Positions 1 through 9,485 are shown, numbered from the stretch's first letter. The stretch: 42,179 nt of DNA from an uncultured Lachnospiraceae bacterium (GCA_947564305.1 CANOBT010000033.1:1-42179), one strand, 5' to 3'. Program-made: numbers and translations. The notes: generated from the sequence alone by a model not told the origin.

Positions 1-48
1 AACGGCACAGTTGAGTTTGATGGTAAAAAAGGTTTTTCTACATATAGT

Positions 49-79
49 ATCATAGACCATACAGTAACAGTACGGTCAA
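49..79 (-). promoter_or_regulatory. MerR-type promoter and operator firing leftwards
   Basis: On the minus strand TTGACC (74-79) and TATGAT (49-54) are separated by exactly 19 bp. That over-long spacer is typical of promoters activated by MerR proteins. The spacer and flanks form a 23-bp dyad (55-77) whose arms match at 9 of 11 positions. The promoter points out of the window, so its target gene is not visible. The dyad lies just upstream of the ribosome site of the plus-strand MerR gene, so binding could also affect that gene. A nearly identical element precedes cls. Confidence 0.72.
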
Positions 80-93
80 GGAGGAGTTTTAAA

Positions 94-921
94 ATGGATA
101 AAAAAGACAAATTACTTACCATCGGCCAGTTTGCCGCCATGCATGGAATCAATAAGAAAACGCTGATGTGGTATGATGAGATAGGACTGTTCAAGCCGGC
201 TGCCATCAATCCTGAGAATGGATACCGCTATTACAATTACCATCAAAGCGCCATACTGGAAACGATTCTTTTACTGAGGGAGCTGGATGTCTCTATCGAT
301 GAGATACAGGATTTCATGAAAAATCGTTCTGCCTCCAGCCTGAAAGTTCTTCTGGAAGAAAAAATCGCAGATTTAGACTGCCGCATTGCCCATATGAAAG
401 CAATCCGAAAAACATTATGTAATTATCATGAAAATATGGTCTCTTTGCTGACCATGGATTTATCGGAAATCCGGATTGTGGAAAAGAAAAAGCGCACTCT
501 GGTGACTATGGATATCAATAGTGAAACTTCCTTTGAGAGAGAAGTGGAGCTTATCACAGAGGAGACAAAGAAATACCAGCTCCGCCGCCTCCATGATGCC
601 TCTTACGGAACCATGATTCCGGTGGAAAGCCTGTATTATGGGGATTTTAAAAATTACACACAACTCTTTATAGAAATTCCTTTTCCCATACAAAAAACAG
701 GGCTTCATATACAACCCGAAGGAAAGTATATCAGAGCCTTTCACAAAGGGGACTGGAAAGAGATTCCCCGCAAATATCAGGAGATTTTGGACTATGCCGG
801 AAAGCATAGCCTGACGCTGTCCGGTTTTTCCTATGAAATGGGGATTAATGAAAGTGTGATTGACAAAATGGAAGATTATATTACACAGATTGAAATTCCA
901 ATCTGTCAGACAACGCGCTGA
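94..921 (+). CDS. MerR-family transcriptional regulator with GyrI-like effector domain
   Basis: A 275-residue cytoplasmic regulator. Residues about 9-77 form the MerR winged helix-turn-helix, with the usual TIGQFA start, a WYDEIGLFKP wing and NGYRYYN. A helical dimerisation segment follows to about residue 110. The C-terminal half resembles GyrI/BmrR-type ligand domains, which bind amphipathic or cationic compounds in characterised relatives. The start is well supported by AAGGAGGAG seven bases upstream. The gene stands alone on the plus strand and converges with cls. MerR-type operators lie directly upstream and in front of cls, so autoregulation and control of cls are likely. The inducer cannot be told from sequence. 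Confidence 0.88.
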   Translation: MDKKDKLLTIGQFAAMHGINKKTLMWYDEIGLFKPAAINPENGYRYYNYHQSAILETILLLRELDVSIDEIQDFMKNRSASSLKVLLEEKIADLDCRIAHMKAIRKTLCNYHENMVSLLTMDLSEIRIVEKKKRTLVTMDINSETSFEREVELITEETKKYQLRRLHDASYGTMIPVESLYYGDFKNYTQLFIEIPFPIQKTGLHIQPEGKYIRAFHKGDWKEIPRKYQEILDYAGKHSLTLSGFSYEMGINESVIDKMEDYITQIEIPICQTTR

Positions 922-942
922 CCATCTCATAGCCAGCGCGTT
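912..942. terminator. Hairpin between convergent merR-type gene and cls
   Basis: AACGCGCTG (912-920) pairs perfectly with CAGCGCGTT (934-942) around a 13-nt loop and overlaps the regulator's stop codon. It sits between two convergent genes, so it may end transcription from either side. The following T tract is poor, so this is a moderate call. Confidence 0.45.
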
Positions 943-1015
943 CTCCAGCATGGAGGTCCATTATATTTTTCAGACATTTTACAGACAGATGTACCATCTC
1001 TTCCTCAGCAATTTC

Positions 1016-2593
1016 TTACATCAACGGCGCAATCGCCTTCATCAGATGTCCTGTCAATTTAACCTTCCATTTTTCACTGCGGACCGTCTCCATTGTAACC
1101 TGCCTGCATTTTGCAAGCGTTGACTGGAAATCCGCCTCAATTTCAGAAATACAATCTGTACGGTACATATAGGTTCCGCATTCAAAATGATGATACAAAC
1201 TACGGTAATCCAGGTTGATCGTCCCCACGACTGCTTCCCTGGAATCACTGACAAATACCTTTGCATGGACAAATCCCGGTGTGTATTCAAATATTTTCAC
1301 TCCTGATTCCAACAGGGAAGCATAATGTGTTTTAGCCAGAGCATAAGGCACAGCTTTGTCGGGAATCCCCGGCAGCATCAGTACCACCTCTACGCCCCTC
1401 TCCGCCGCAAATTTCAAAGCGGTTTCCATCTCCCCGTCCAGAATCAGATATGGGGACATGATGTGCACATATTCCAAAGAACGGTTCAAAATATCCATGT
1501 ACACCCGCTCACCCAGCTTATCGTTATCCAGCGGACAATCCCCGTAAGGAATCACATACCCCTTTGCTGTTTCTACCGGATAGGACGGGTAGGAAAGGAA
1601 ATGAGCGGACTCCTCTTCTTTTTCATCAATTGCCCACATCTGCAAAAACATCAGCGTAAAACTCTGCACTGCCTCACCCTTTAACATCACGGCAGTATCT
1701 TTCCAATGCCCGTATTTCTCCCTCTGATTGATATATTCATCTGCAAGATTGACTCCGCCGTTAAACGCAGTATGCCCGTCAATCACTAGAATCTTTCTGT
1801 GGTCCCGGTAATTATAGTGGGTGGAAACGAACGGGGTAACAGGGGCAAACATTTTGCACTTGATTCCCAAGGCACTCAGACGTTTTGGATAATCATGAGG
1901 CAGCAGGGCGAACTCACAGGTTCCATCGTACATTACACGGACGTCCACACCCTTCGCCGCTTTTTCTGCAAGTATTTCCAATATCCGCCCCCACATCACA
2001 CCTTCATCTACAATAAAATATTCCATGAAGATAAAATGTTCTGCTGCTTTAAGCTGCTTTAGCATTTCCTCAAACTTGTCCTCTCCCAGAGGAAAATAGG
2101 TAACGGAGGTATTCTCATAGACCGGATGGCAGCCGCTTCTGTGTATATAATGCGACAGCGCTGCCGCCCCCTTATTTTCCTCAGAAAGACGCTCCATCAC
2201 ATCCCTGGACTGAGGAATACTTTCCTTCGTGTTGGTGATAAGCTGATTGATGCGCGCTTTCAAAGCCCGGTGTCCGATATCACTCTGCGTGTACGCAAAT
2301 AGAAGCACTCCGAACACCGGCAGAAGCATAATCACGATCAGCCATGTGATTTTTGCCGTAGGATTCATGGCACTGTTTAGAAGGCAAATGACCATCACAA
2401 ATGAAAACAGCACGGACCCGCCAAAAATATGTGGAAGAAATTCTTCAAACCACTGAAAAATACTGAACAGAATCAAGACCTGTACGGCCAGTAAAATCAA
2501 GATGAGCCCAAAGCGGCTAAATACGGCATGGATGACACCCTTTTGTCCTTTTTTTATGAGACTGAGTCCCTTACTTTTGTAATCTCTCTGCAT
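1016..2593 (-). CDS. cls: Cardiolipin synthase (phospholipase D superfamily)
   Basis: Membrane enzyme that joins two phosphatidylglycerols into cardiolipin. Three N-terminal hydrophobic segments (about residues 20-43, 55-73 and 80-101) are followed by two PLD domains. Each has a catalytic HxK(x4)D motif: HRKILVID near residue 265 and HAKVFVSD near residue 443. Length (about 525 residues) fits the bacterial family. The open frame runs back to a TTG at 2614, but AAAGGAG sits seven bases before the ATG at 2593 (an adjacent ATG is at 2596), so translation probably begins there. A MerR-type promoter with a 19-bp spacer lies about 95 bp upstream, suggesting induction by the neighbouring regulator, perhaps under membrane stress. 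That last point is inference. Confidence 0.93.
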   Translation of the reverse strand: MQRDYKSKGLSLIKKGQKGVIHAVFSRFGLILILLAVQVLILFSIFQWFEEFLPHIFGGSVLFSFVMVICLLNSAMNPTAKITWLIVIMLLPVFGVLLFAYTQSDIGHRALKARINQLITNTKESIPQSRDVMERLSEENKGAAALSHYIHRSGCHPVYENTSVTYFPLGEDKFEEMLKQLKAAEHFIFMEYFIVDEGVMWGRILEILAEKAAKGVDVRVMYDGTCEFALLPHDYPKRLSALGIKCKMFAPVTPFVSTHYNYRDHRKILVIDGHTAFNGGVNLADEYINQREKYGHWKDTAVMLKGEAVQSFTLMFLQMWAIDEKEEESAHFLSYPSYPVETAKGYVIPYGDCPLDNDKLGERVYMDILNRSLEYVHIMSPYLILDGEMETALKFAAERGVEVVLMLPGIPDKAVPYALAKTHYASLLESGVKIFEYTPGFVHAKVFVSDSREAVVGTINLDYRSLYHHFECGTYMYRTDCISEIEADFQSTLAKCRQVTMETVRSEKWKVKLTGHLMKAIAPLM

Positions 2594-2686
2594 CATGTTT
2601 CTCCTTTGTTGCAAGATTGCCGCGGCATCAGTACCGCGAAATCTTTTTGGTACTTGTATAACGTTTTAGAGTTCACTATTTCTTAT

Positions 2687-2717
2687 ATTATAGACCGTCC
2701 AGTAACTGTATAGTCAA
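2687..2717 (-). promoter_or_regulatory. MerR-type promoter and operator of cls
   Basis: On the minus strand TTGACT (2712-2717), a 19-bp spacer and a perfect TATAAT (2687-2692). The spacer carries a 23-bp dyad (2693-2715) centred on CAGT-T-ACTG with GAC/GTC ends. It shares most bases with the dyad at 55-77. Strong hexamers at a 19-bp spacing are the signature of MerR-activated promoters. Confidence 0.78.
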
Positions 2718-2734
2718 GAGATTTTTACACAAAA

Positions 2735-2777
2735 AAATCCAACCCTTTTGAATATTTCAACCAAAAGGGTTGGATTT
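2735..2777 (-). terminator. Rho-independent terminator of the transporter-GH78 unit
   Basis: A 16-bp perfect stem (2735-2750 with 2762-2777) around an 11-nt loop, followed on the minus strand by a run of seven T. It lies 26 bp past the GH78 stop codon and separates that unit from the cls promoter. Confidence 0.92.
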
Positions 2778-2802
2778 TCTAACTAACTTTTTACACTTCT
2801 GA

Positions 2803-5589
2803 TTATCCTGCAACCATATCCGTCAGCTCCGCAATCGCCTGCTTAAGCTTCTCCGGCTCAAACGGCAGGAATCCTTTATAAGAGATATCTTCCAATGTAT
2901 TTGCTCCCAGTTCCGGGTCACCGGATGCCGCAATTCCGGCAATCGCCGGTGCGTACTGTGCAAGCACTCCGCAAGCCTTTCCATCTGCTGCAATACGGTT
3001 TAAAGTGGTATCTTTGCTGTACGGTTTCCGGTAATCAGTCTCCGGCTCATAAGTATATTCATATATGCCGGCTCCTAATGTCATACTCTTTTCTGAGTAA
3101 CCCGGAAGTTCCACAACCGCCTCACAGTTGAACGGTACTTCTACCTGCACATACATCTTTCCATCCTCACAGATTTCATAATTGCACACATATTTTCCTG
3201 AAACCGAGTTGTAGCTGCAGTCTATTTTGCGCAGACGGATGTCTGGATGCGGCGCAATAACTGCTTTTGAGAATCCAGGTTCCAGCGGACGGATGCCTGC
3301 CGCATAAGCATATACAAATTCCATGACAGAACCATAAGAATAATGGTTCAGAGAATTCATGCCTGTATCACTGATGGTTCCGTCTTCACCGACAGAATTC
3401 CATCTCTCCCAGATGGTGGTTGCCCCCAGATTGACACTGTACAGCCAACTTGGGAATCCTTCTTTGAGAAGGAAATCATAAGCCAACTCGAACAACCCGG
3501 CTTCCGCCAGGACCGTACACAAGAGAGGTGCACCCACGAAGCCGCACTTAATCTGGTTACAGTCATTCTTCAGACGCAGCTTAAACTGTTCAATCACCTT
3601 CTGACGGTCGATATACACATGGAATTTCAAAGCAATCACATAGGCTGCCTGGGTATCAATAGCCAGTCTTCCGCTTGGAGTGTAGAACTCCTGCAGAATA
3701 GCCTCATAAATCTTCTCTTCCAGTTCCTTGAACCGCTTTGCATCTTCCTCTTTTCCAAGGCGCTCCGCCGTCTCCCTCACAATCTGTGTAGAACGATAAT
3801 AGTAAACAGATGCCACATAATCATCATTTGTGCTGCCTTTAAAGCTGGTAGGTGTAGGTCCGTCAAGCGCCAGCCAATCCCCGAAATGGAATCCAAAATT
3901 GTAAAGGTACTGCCTGCCGCGGGTCGCGTCCTGTCTATCGATATACTCTACCCAGTCCCGCATCATGGGATAGCAGTACTCCAATTCTTCCACATTCCCG
4001 AAATACTGATATAGCACATTGGGAACAAAGGTGGCTACATCTCCCCACACGCTTCCGCAGTCCGGTTTATGTCCGATATTCGGAACATAATTCGCAATTC
4101 CGCCGTCCAGGAATTTTTGCTCATCCCGTAAGTCTTTCATAAATTTATGGAAAAATGCTCTCGTGTCCATGTGATAACTTGCCGTCGGTGCGAACACCTG
4201 CGCATCGCCTGTCCAACCCAGTCGTTCACTCCTCTGCGGGCAGTCTGTTGGCATATCTATAAAATTCCCTTTCAAGCCCCACACCGTATTTTCATACAGT
4301 CGGTTAATCTTCTCGTGACTGGTTTTGATATACCCGGTCCTCTCAATATCGGAATAAAGCACCTTTCCTGTAAACGCTTCCTTTTTACATTCTCCCGGCC
4401 ATCCGGTCACACGGATATAGCGGAATCCGAAAAATGTAAAATGTGGACGGACTGTTTTTGCCGTGCCGTCGGAAATAAAGGTAAACGTCGACTGGGCATC
4501 CCTGTAATTTCCGTGATAGAAATTGCCCTCCTGCAAAATCTCCGCACATTCTAACGTAATTTTGGTTCCTTTTGGAAATGCTGCGTCAAACTCTACAAAT
4601 CCGGCAAAATTCTGTCCAAAATCCAACACCGTTTCCCCTGCCGGAGTGTGGATTATCTCCTGTACTTCCAGTTCCTCCATAACCAGTACCGGAAGACTGA
4701 GACGGTCCATGAGATGACTCTTTGCCAGGTTCTTTGTCCCCTCCTCCTCTTCGGGGCGCACCAGTATAGCCACTGGTTTCCATGGATTCTCTTGTGCCTC
4801 CCAGAGCAGTTCATTGACAATTTCCCCATCATAAATTCCGGAATCTTCGATTAGAGAACCCTGATATTCCCATGTTCCATCTGTACAGACTACCTCTTCG
4901 GTTCCATCCTCATATTCGATGTACAATTCCGCAATAGCCGCCATCCGATCCCCGTAATTGTTTTTCTGCAGCTCCAGTCCGAACAGCCCCATATACCAGC
5001 CTTTTCCAAGCAGGATTTCCAGAGTATTCTCCCCCTGCTTCAACCCGTCTGCCGGGAATGTCAGCACCTGGATATTAGTCTCATACTGGTTGACATAAGG
5101 GGCAAGATACTCATTTCCGAGTTTTTTTCCGTTCATGTACAATTCAAACATTCCCACGCCGGTTCCATAAATCCGTGCTCTTTTGATTGGCTTTTCCACA
5201 GCAATGATTTTGCGTAATACCGGGTGGAACATATCTTCCTTCGCTGTGGCAATCCACTCAGCCTTCCATGGCTCCTGCATTTTTCCGGTCTCAAAAATAC
5301 CTGTTTCACTGACCGCCGAATCTCCCTTATCGCCGGTCACCGTCACACGATAATAATACGTTGTTCTCGGTTTTAAATCCAGAAGCAATTTTTCGCCCTG
5401 CTGCTTTAAGTCCGCACCTTCTTTGCAATAAAGAATCTGACCGAACTCTGGCCCTTCACTGACCTCTATTTTAGCATTTGTCTGTTTCTGACTCTTTGTG
5501 TCTGTTACCTTCCAGGAACAAATAATATTTTCCAAATGAAATCCGATTGGATTCTTCACTCCATTGATTCTCAAATCTTGAATTTGCAT
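2803..5589 (-). CDS. Alpha-L-rhamnosidase, GH78 (first copy)
   Basis: Hydrolyses terminal alpha-L-rhamnose from glycosides or oligosaccharides. The 928-residue protein has no signal peptide, so it should act in the cytoplasm. Order of parts: N-terminal beta domains, a jelly-roll region, an (alpha/alpha)6 barrel and a C-terminal beta domain. The barrel carries the DCPQRSERLGWTGD signature with the proposed general acid E455 and D462. E728 lies in the WERW motif that supplies the base in known GH78 enzymes. About 80 extra helical residues follow the usual end and are absent from the second copy at 9551. ATG at 5589 follows GGAAG. It is second in a unit with the GPH transporter, 136 bp downstream of it, and ends at a strong terminator. 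Confidence 0.93.
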   Translation of the reverse strand: MQIQDLRINGVKNPIGFHLENIICSWKVTDTKSQKQTNAKIEVSEGPEFGQILYCKEGADLKQQGEKLLLDLKPRTTYYYRVTVTGDKGDSAVSETGIFETGKMQEPWKAEWIATAKEDMFHPVLRKIIAVEKPIKRARIYGTGVGMFELYMNGKKLGNEYLAPYVNQYETNIQVLTFPADGLKQGENTLEILLGKGWYMGLFGLELQKNNYGDRMAAIAELYIEYEDGTEEVVCTDGTWEYQGSLIEDSGIYDGEIVNELLWEAQENPWKPVAILVRPEEEEGTKNLAKSHLMDRLSLPVLVMEELEVQEIIHTPAGETVLDFGQNFAGFVEFDAAFPKGTKITLECAEILQEGNFYHGNYRDAQSTFTFISDGTAKTVRPHFTFFGFRYIRVTGWPGECKKEAFTGKVLYSDIERTGYIKTSHEKINRLYENTVWGLKGNFIDMPTDCPQRSERLGWTGDAQVFAPTASYHMDTRAFFHKFMKDLRDEQKFLDGGIANYVPNIGHKPDCGSVWGDVATFVPNVLYQYFGNVEELEYCYPMMRDWVEYIDRQDATRGRQYLYNFGFHFGDWLALDGPTPTSFKGSTNDDYVASVYYYRSTQIVRETAERLGKEEDAKRFKELEEKIYEAILQEFYTPSGRLAIDTQAAYVIALKFHVYIDRQKVIEQFKLRLKNDCNQIKCGFVGAPLLCTVLAEAGLFELAYDFLLKEGFPSWLYSVNLGATTIWERWNSVGEDGTISDTGMNSLNHYSYGSVMEFVYAYAAGIRPLEPGFSKAVIAPHPDIRLRKIDCSYNSVSGKYVCNYEICEDGKMYVQVEVPFNCEAVVELPGYSEKSMTLGAGIYEYTYEPETDYRKPYSKDTTLNRIAADGKACGVLAQYAPAIAGIAASGDPELGANTLEDISYKGFLPFEPEKLKQAIAELTDMVAG

Positions 5590-5618
5590 GTTATCTCTTC
5601 CTTTCCTTTATATGGTAA

Positions 5619-5656
5619 GAGAGTATTCCACCAGTCTGTGCCAATGAAATACTCTC
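5619..5656 (-). other. Intergenic stem-loop between transporter and rhamnosidase
   Basis: GAGAGTATT (5619-5627) pairs with AATACTCTC (5648-5656) around a 20-nt loop. No T tract follows on the minus strand. It is therefore more likely an RNA-processing or stability element between the two genes than a full terminator. Confidence 0.4.
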
Positions 5657-5725
5657 CCTCCTCCTTAATTCATGAAGAAATCATTATTCTATCTTTTTTG
5701 TTAAATTTTCATACTATTATTCTGC

Positions 5726-7165
5726 CTAATTTGCCTCATGCTCTGCGGCCATTTTTGCCTTCATCTCCGCGATTTCCGGGAAGAATTTCTTTAATGGATA
5801 GAAAATCATAACCACAAGGATGACAACAGACACGAGCGCCGGAATCAGGAAACGAATCATATTCGTACCCATAATTGCTGTATCGGACTGTCCGAATGGT
5901 CCTAACTGTGCATCAAATCCGCAAAGAGCTAACACTGCCAACATACCAGAATTTGTAACGGTATTTCCACATTTCTGTGCAAAGCCCTTTACGGAAGAAA
6001 CAATACCATTCAACTGCTTTCCTTCTTTCAGCATGATAAAGTCAATCGTATCATTGACAAGTACATTTACCAAAGCATTTACCATAGACCCCACTGCCGT
6101 TGCAACGAAAGAAAGAATACAGCAGTACATAAAGTTCAATCGACCTGTGAAATACAGGATTGCGTAGCAAATAATCGTCAGAATCTGTGAAACAATCATT
6201 GCCTGATAACCGGTTTTGAATTTCTTCAGGAAAATTGGCATCAATACCATCATGGAAATCAATGCACCTACAGAAATAAATCCCATGTAGGTAGAAATCG
6301 TCCCACCGATAGTTGCTCCGATTGCCGCCTCATCCATTGTAGCAAAATCTACTCTTTGAGCTGCTAAAATGTACTGGGCATAATATACGGAAGATGAAAA
6401 CATAAAACCATAAGAAACCGCTGCCAGACACCATACCAGCATAACCGGCCAGATTTCTTTATGACGGAACACAAAAATCAACTGCTTTAATCCGCCTTCG
6501 CCTTTTTCCTTCGGCATTACATAGCGTTCCTCGGATGTCTTATACAATCCCCAGAAAGAAATCACTGCGAAAACTGCATATGTAACCATCAAATTCCGGT
6601 AGCTTCCGAAAATCTCCACCAACTGTGTGGAAAATGTTGATGCAATCGTGAACATCAAAGCGCAGACACCGGCGCCCTTTGCAACAACGTCATTTCTTTC
6701 TTCATCATCCAGTGTCATAGCCGGCAGAATTGCCATCTGCGGCATCGTGTAGGCGGTTACGCACATTCCGTAAACCATGTAGGTGATACACACATAAACA
6801 CATTTTGCAGTTACGCTGCCCTGAATGAATCCTGGGTTGCTGAACAACAGGAACATATCTACCAGCAAAAAGATTGGTGTAAACAAAAACCATGTACGAT
6901 AACGTCCCCATCTTGGATTACAGGTATCACAGATAACGCCCATAAGTGGGTCGTTAATCGCATCCCATAAAGAACAGATCAACAGGATGACGGATAATTG
7001 TGCGGCGGTAATACCAATCGTCTCCTGCACATACAAGGAAAAATAGGTTGCAATTGTTGCCGCAATCGCCATTGCGCCACCGTTTACAGATGTTGCATGA
7101 AACCAGACAAATGATTTGCTGAGCTTCTCTTTTTTAGCCGGGGCTTTCATTGATTCATTACTCAT
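5726..7165 (-). CDS. GPH-family (MelB-like) sugar:cation symporter
   Basis: Cytoplasmic-membrane carrier of the glycoside-pentoside-hexuronide family, which takes up sugars or glycosides with Na+ or H+. The 479 residues form about 12 hydrophobic helices. The N-terminal SLWDAINDPLMG matches the conserved family region near helices 2-3, followed by RWGRYRTW in the first cytoplasmic loop. ATG at 7165 has AAAGGAG upstream. It is the first gene of a unit with the downstream GH78 and the only transporter visible in the locus. It is therefore the likely importer for the cytoplasmic hydrolases. Its promoter carries the shared GTCGG operator. Substrate is unknown; a rhamnosyl glycoside is the best guess from context. 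Confidence 0.9.
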   Translation of the reverse strand: MSNESMKAPAKKEKLSKSFVWFHATSVNGGAMAIAATIATYFSLYVQETIGITAAQLSVILLICSLWDAINDPLMGVICDTCNPRWGRYRTWFLFTPIFLLVDMFLLFSNPGFIQGSVTAKCVYVCITYMVYGMCVTAYTMPQMAILPAMTLDDEERNDVVAKGAGVCALMFTIASTFSTQLVEIFGSYRNLMVTYAVFAVISFWGLYKTSEERYVMPKEKGEGGLKQLIFVFRHKEIWPVMLVWCLAAVSYGFMFSSSVYYAQYILAAQRVDFATMDEAAIGATIGGTISTYMGFISVGALISMMVLMPIFLKKFKTGYQAMIVSQILTIICYAILYFTGRLNFMYCCILSFVATAVGSMVNALVNVLVNDTIDFIMLKEGKQLNGIVSSVKGFAQKCGNTVTNSGMLAVLALCGFDAQLGPFGQSDTAIMGTNMIRFLIPALVSVVILVVMIFYPLKKFFPEIAEMKAKMAAEHEAN

Positions 7166-7205
7166 TTCTCATTCTCCTTTTCATTTTCGTTTGTTTGTAT
7201 AACAA

Positions 7206-7266
7206 ATTATATCTGCTTTCCTTGCTGTATACCATGTTATTTCTTTGTGTGAATCCGACGTTTTTT
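7206..7266 (-). promoter_or_regulatory. Shared operator-promoter of the glycan locus, copy 1 (transporter)
   Basis: Minus-strand order: A6, one base, GTCGG (7255-7259), 18 bp, CATGG (7232-7236), 20 bp, TATAAT (7206-7211). The -35 position is poor and overlaps CATGG, which suggests an activator bound next to RNA polymerase. Three further copies with identical spacing occur at 14.7, 17.95 and 21.55 kb. Confidence 0.8.
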
Positions 7267-7280
7267 AATACTTAAATAAG

Positions 7281-7303
7281 AATCCCTGCCTGAAGCCAGG
7301 ATT
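7281..7303. terminator. Terminator hairpin after the first GH3 gene
   Basis: AATCCCTG (7281-7288) pairs with CAGGATT (7297-7303) with one bulged base. It lies about 17 bp past the GH3 stop. The T run is better on the plus side (T6) than on the minus side, so it may work in both directions or only partly for the GH3 unit. Confidence 0.55.
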
Positions 7304-7319
7304 TTTTATCATCAAAGCA

Positions 7320-9485
7320 TTAAATCTGAACTTCTCCTGCCAACTCTGCTCTGGAATCGCCTCCTACATATACTTTTAAAGTGCCCTCACAGGGAACCTC
7401 GCTCATTCTCCAATCGTAATAACTTAAGTCCGCAAACGGAATGGTAAACTGTACTTTCTTTGTCTCGCCCGCTTTCAAATGAATCTTTTCATAGCCTTTT
7501 AACTGCCGTACCGGACGCACCCGTTTTGCCGCCACATCCTGCATATAACACTGGACAACCTCGTCTCCATCCCGTTCTCCGGTATTGGTGACGGATACGG
7601 ATACCTGGACAGACTGTTCTGTTTTTTCCACCTGATAATCTCCATACCCATAGGTTGTATAGGACAGACCATAACCGAAGGGATACACAGGCTCCACCGG
7701 GACATCCAGATACTTGGATGTAAACTTGGATTTTCCACCCGGCCTGCCGGTGTTGATGTGAGCATAATACATCGGACACTGGCCTACTGCTGCCGGGAAA
7801 GTGGTGGTCAGCTTTCCGGATGGATTCGCATCTCCAAACAGAACCTCCAGAATCGCCGGTCCTGCTTCCACACCCAGATGCCATGCCTCCAAAATAGCCG
7901 GCACATGTTCTGCCAGTTCCGGAATTGCCAATGGTCTGCCGTTAAATAATACGACTACCACCGGCTTGCCTGTTGCCAGCAAGTCTCTGACCAATGCAAG
8001 GTTCTCTTTACTCAAAGTAATGTCTGCACGGCTTGCCGCCTCACCGCTCTCTTCCTTCATCTCACCGATTGCTGCTACCAACACATCAGAAGAGGACGCA
8101 ATTTTGAGCATATCTTTTCCGTCTTCACTGTATTGGTAAGAAATTCCTCGTGCCTCGCAGGCCTCAACAATACTGATACAATCTTCCGGCTTTGCTCCGA
8201 TAGCCCATGCGCCGGTCATCTGCCCCTTATCCGCTGCTAACTTTCCGAATACTCCGATTTTTGCATCCGGCTTCAACGGCAGGATTTGGTTTTCATTTTT
8301 CAAAAGTACCATGGATTTCACCGCTGCCTCCCTGGCAATGGTACGGAATTCCTCCGTCAGCATGGCCTTGCTTTCTCTCTCGGCATCGGTCTGATACGGA
8401 TTGTCGAACAGCCCCAATTCAAACTTGATACGGAGCACATCATCTACCGCTTCATCCAGTACGCTCTCCGGCACCTCACCGCTTTCCACCAACTCTTTCA
8501 GACATTCTGCATAGGAATTAGAAGACATATCCATATCCATTCCTGCCAGGATTGCCTGTTTTGCCGCATCTTTCTTATCCTCTGCAATCCCGTGATTTAC
8601 ACATTCTGCAATGGCATTGGAATCACTGATCACCAATCCGTTGAATCCCCATTTTTCACGCAAAATATCGCGCAGCAGCCAGGAATTCACAGTGCACGGT
8701 ACGCCGTTGATATCATTGAATGCCGGCATGATCGATCTGGCGCCAGCATCCACACATGCCTTGTAGGAGGGCATGTATTCTTCCCAAAGTCTTTGCATAG
8801 ACATATCCACACGGTTGTAATCTCTTCCGGCTTCCCCTGCGCCGTAAGCCGCAAAATGTTTCAGGCAGGCTGCCATGGAATCCGCCTTTGACAAATCCTC
8901 TCCCTGGAATCCTTTGACTTTTGCCACACCGTAATCGCTATTTAACAGTACATCTTCTCCTGCGCCCTCGCTGACACGTCCCCAACGTGCATCCTTTGCC
9001 ACATCTACCATAGGTGCAAAGGTCAGATGTACACCTGCTGCCGTAGCTTCCTTGGCAGCCACCCGCCCGGTCTTCTCCCAGAGTGCGGGTTCCCACGCAC
9101 AACTTTCTGCCAACGGAATCGGAGTCACTGTGCGGAAGCCGTGGATCACATCATAGCCAAACAACAGCGGGATTCCCAGGCGAGTCTCTTCCACCGCAAT
9201 TTTTTGCAGACGGTTAGCTGTAGCGGAATCTCCGATTCCATTATACGAGCCGATTTTCCCTGCACGCAGGTCTTCCTCATGGAAATCCTGCTCCGCTGTC
9301 CCCATCAGCCTGTCAAATTCTTCCTTTGTAATCCGGCCGTCGAACATCATATTCAACAGTTCATCAAAGCTGACATCAAAGGCTCCCACCAGGGAAGGGC
9401 CGCACTGCTGTAACTGTCCGATTTTTTCTTCCAATGTCATTTGGGAACGAAGCTCCTGTATCCGTTCTTCATAATTTTTATTCAT
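7320..9485 (-). CDS. Beta-glucosidase-type glycoside hydrolase, GH3 (BglX-like)
   Basis: Retaining exo-beta-glycosidase, most likely a beta-glucosidase. The full 721-residue architecture is present: N-terminal TIM barrel (about 1-350), alpha/beta sandwich (about 380-580) and a C-terminal fibronectin-III-like domain (about 620-715). The nucleophile is D288 in GLVISDSN. The likely acid/base is E482 in the GEAASR stretch. KHFAAYG is also present near residue 209. There is no signal peptide, so it is cytoplasmic. ATG at 9485 follows GAAAGGAG. It is the last gene of the GH2-GH78-GH3 unit, 65 bp after the GH78 stop. Substrate linkage cannot be read from sequence; beta-xyloside or other beta-glycoside activity remains possible. 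Confidence 0.92.
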   Translation of the reverse strand: MNKNYEERIQELRSQMTLEEKIGQLQQCGPSLVGAFDVSFDELLNMMFDGRITKEEFDRLMGTAEQDFHEEDLRAGKIGSYNGIGDSATANRLQKIAVEETRLGIPLLFGYDVIHGFRTVTPIPLAESCAWEPALWEKTGRVAAKEATAAGVHLTFAPMVDVAKDARWGRVSEGAGEDVLLNSDYGVAKVKGFQGEDLSKADSMAACLKHFAAYGAGEAGRDYNRVDMSMQRLWEEYMPSYKACVDAGARSIMPAFNDINGVPCTVNSWLLRDILREKWGFNGLVISDSNAIAECVNHGIAEDKKDAAKQAILAGMDMDMSSNSYAECLKELVESGEVPESVLDEAVDDVLRIKFELGLFDNPYQTDAERESKAMLTEEFRTIAREAAVKSMVLLKNENQILPLKPDAKIGVFGKLAADKGQMTGAWAIGAKPEDCISIVEACEARGISYQYSEDGKDMLKIASSSDVLVAAIGEMKEESGEAASRADITLSKENLALVRDLLATGKPVVVVLFNGRPLAIPELAEHVPAILEAWHLGVEAGPAILEVLFGDANPSGKLTTTFPAAVGQCPMYYAHINTGRPGGKSKFTSKYLDVPVEPVYPFGYGLSYTTYGYGDYQVEKTEQSVQVSVSVTNTGERDGDEVVQCYMQDVAAKRVRPVRQLKGYEKIHLKAGETKKVQFTIPFADLSYYDWRMSEVPCEGTLKVYVGGDSRAELAGEVQI

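Noticed and set aside
43..48. TATAGT as the -10 of the MerR gene promoter
   Set aside because: The nearest -35-like hexamer (TTGATG, 17-22) leaves a 20-bp spacer; too weak to annotate, and the region is better explained by the leftward MerR-type promoter.
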